49,424 nt of DNA, taken from assembly GCA_902825985.1 (NCBI GenBank), contig CADEDC010000041.1:1-49424 (forward strand). The letters are read 5' to 3'. Shown piece after piece: positions 48,520-49,424 of this stretch. This DNA is from an uncultured Acidobacteriota bacterium. Lineage in GTDB: Bacteria; Acidobacteriota; Vicinamibacteria; Vicinamibacterales; CAVVIG01. How positions within the stretch are numbered: position 1 is the first letter of the stretch; each line of letters begins with the position of its first letter. The position numbers and the translations under genes are program-made. A model generated the notes under the pieces. It saw nothing but the letters and a program-made list of their open reading frames with translations. It made no database searches and was not told where the DNA came from.

Positions 48520-49424
48520 ATGGACACCAGAAACGTCGTCATCATCGGGTCGGGCCCGGCCGGTCTCACCGCCGGCATCTACTCCGCGCGTGCCAATCTG
48601 AGACCGCTGCTCATCGAGGGGCTGGAGGCGGGCGGCCAGCTCATGATTACGACCCTCGTCGAGAACTGGCCCGGCCACCGGGACGGCGTCATGGGGCCGG
48701 ACCTCATGGCCGAGATGCGCGCCCAGGCGCAGCGCTTCGGCACCGAGATCGTGCAAAGCCACGTCACCGAGGTCGACCTCAGTCGGCGTCCCTTCGCAAT
48801 CAGGACGGCCGATGCCGCCTATACCGCCAACGCCCTCATCATTGCCACCGGCGCCTCGGCGCGGCTGCTGGGACTTCCCTCGGAGCGGGCGCTCATCGGT
48901 CACGGCGTCTCGACCTGCGCCACTTGCGACGGGTTCTTCTTCCGCGGCATGGAGATCGCCGTCGTCGGCGGCGGTGACTCGGCGATGGAGGAGGCGATGT
49001 TTCTCACCAAGTTCGCCACCAAGGTCACGCTCGTCCACCGCCGCGAGACGCTGCGCGCCTCCAAGATCATGCAGGACAAGGCGCGCGCCAACCCGAAGAT
49101 CGCGTGGATGCTGAATCACGAAGTCGATGAAATCAAGGACGCGGGCAAGGGCGAGGTGACGGCGATGGTGGTGCGTCACGCCGAGACCGGCGTGACGAGT
49201 GAGATTCCGGTGGCCGGCGTGTTCGTGGCGATCGGCCACACGCCGAACACGTCGTTGTTCACCGGGCAACTGAAGCTGAACGAGACAGGCTACATCATCA
49301 CGCACGATGGCGCGAAGACCAGCGTGCCTGGCGTCTTCGCCTGTGGTGACGTCCAGGATCACGTCTACCGCCAGGCGATTACCGCCGCCGGATCCGGGTG
49401 CATGGCGGCAATCGACGCCGAGCA
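48520..49424 (+). CDS. trxB: Thioredoxin reductase (3' end beyond window)
   Basis: A FAD-containing NADPH-thioredoxin reductase, truncated by the window end after ~301 residues of an expected ~310-320. The FAD motif [15 protein letters not shown] is at residues 8-22, the redox-active CATCDG is near residue 132, and the NADPH motif [15 protein letters not shown] is near 150. The C-terminal FAD block [20 protein letters not shown] is present. It starts 3 bp after trxA, so both are one operon. Its normal sequence makes the altered trxA more notable, because the two must interact. Confidence 0.96.
   Translation, partial: MDTRNVVIIGSGPAGLTAGIYSARANLRPLLIEGLEAGGQLMITTLVENWPGHRDGVMGPDLMAEMRAQAQRFGTEIVQSHVTEVDLSRRPFAIRTADAAYTANALIIATGASARLLGLPSERALIGHGVSTCATCDGFFFRGMEIAVVGGGDSAMEEAMFLTKFATKVTLVHRRETLRASKIMQDKARANPKIAWMLNHEVDEIKDAGKGEVTAMVVRHAETGVTSEIPVAGVFVAIGHTPNTSLFTGQLKLNETGYIITHDGAKTSVPGVFACGDVQDHVYRQAITAAGSGCMAAIDAE

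Noticed and set aside
1..49424. CRISPR arrays, insertion sequences, integrases, phage genes, rRNA
   Set aside because: No direct-repeat/spacer array, transposase or integrase motifs (such as DDE or tyrosine recombinase signatures), or rRNA-like sequence were seen. The only RNA gene is tRNA-Lys, and there is no integrase or duplicated tRNA 3' end near it to suggest an att site.

Overview
The window is about two-thirds G+C, densely coded on both strands, and looks like a chromosomal segment of an Acidobacteriota bacterium, most likely class Vicinamibacteria. The main evidence is a secreted VWFA-related protein of the acidobacterial type, two Oar-like TonB-dependent receptors with an N-terminal carboxypeptidase-regulatory domain, a secreted GloVer-repeat/FG-GAP protein and many exported hydrolases and quinoproteins. 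The taxonomic call is inference from gene content. There is no phage, insertion sequence or CRISPR array.

Layout. 1-5552: a 9-bp tandem repeat, a tannase-family esterase divergent from a PEBP-like protein, then a Tat-exported small subunit with its GMC oxidoreductase and a convergent membrane-anchored hypothetical. 6044-12225: a co-directional run of a secreted PQQ dehydrogenase, PnuC, an NadR-like nicotinamide riboside kinase and a large beta-propeller protein. 12264-16120: a GSDH-type sugar dehydrogenase, a beta-hydroxyacid dehydrogenase, a short RNB ribonuclease and tRNA-Lys(TTT). 16325-31809: TonB receptor 1, a decayed receptor tail, small secreted and membrane proteins (including an HTTM-like pair), a SLOG-effector fusion, a GlcG/HbpS protein, TonB receptor 2 translationally coupled to a gamma-glutamyltransferase, and a secreted alpha/beta hydrolase. 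31957-36132: two single-domain response regulators flanking a minus-strand hemE-hemY-arginase cluster. 36275-39085: two linked unrecognised genes with basic tails, then the VWFA-related protein. 39203-43821: a solitary beta-class DNA methyltransferase, a small Cys/His protein, a PabB-PabC fusion and an M20 peptidase. 43873-49424: a membrane protein, a D,D-carboxypeptidase, FdhE, glycogen synthase, thioredoxin and thioredoxin reductase (cut by the window edge).

How the genes work together. Much of the window serves the cell envelope: uptake through TonB receptors, periplasmic oxidation by PQQ and FAD enzymes, and hydrolysis of esters and peptides. The rest is housekeeping: NAD salvage, haem, folate precursor, glycogen and thiol redox.

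Points most worth following: a SLOG plus deoxyribosyltransferase/TIR-like fusion protein with a near-perfect -10 box 8 bp before its ATG; a recurrent pattern of -10 boxes 6-10 bp before start codons, suggesting many leaderless mRNAs; a perfect 22-bp inverted repeat centred on the -10 of a receiver gene; a thioredoxin whose normally invariant cis-proline is threonine; a probable CTG start for hemE; and a linked pair of unrecognised genes at 36275-37750. None can be declared a new system from sequence alone.
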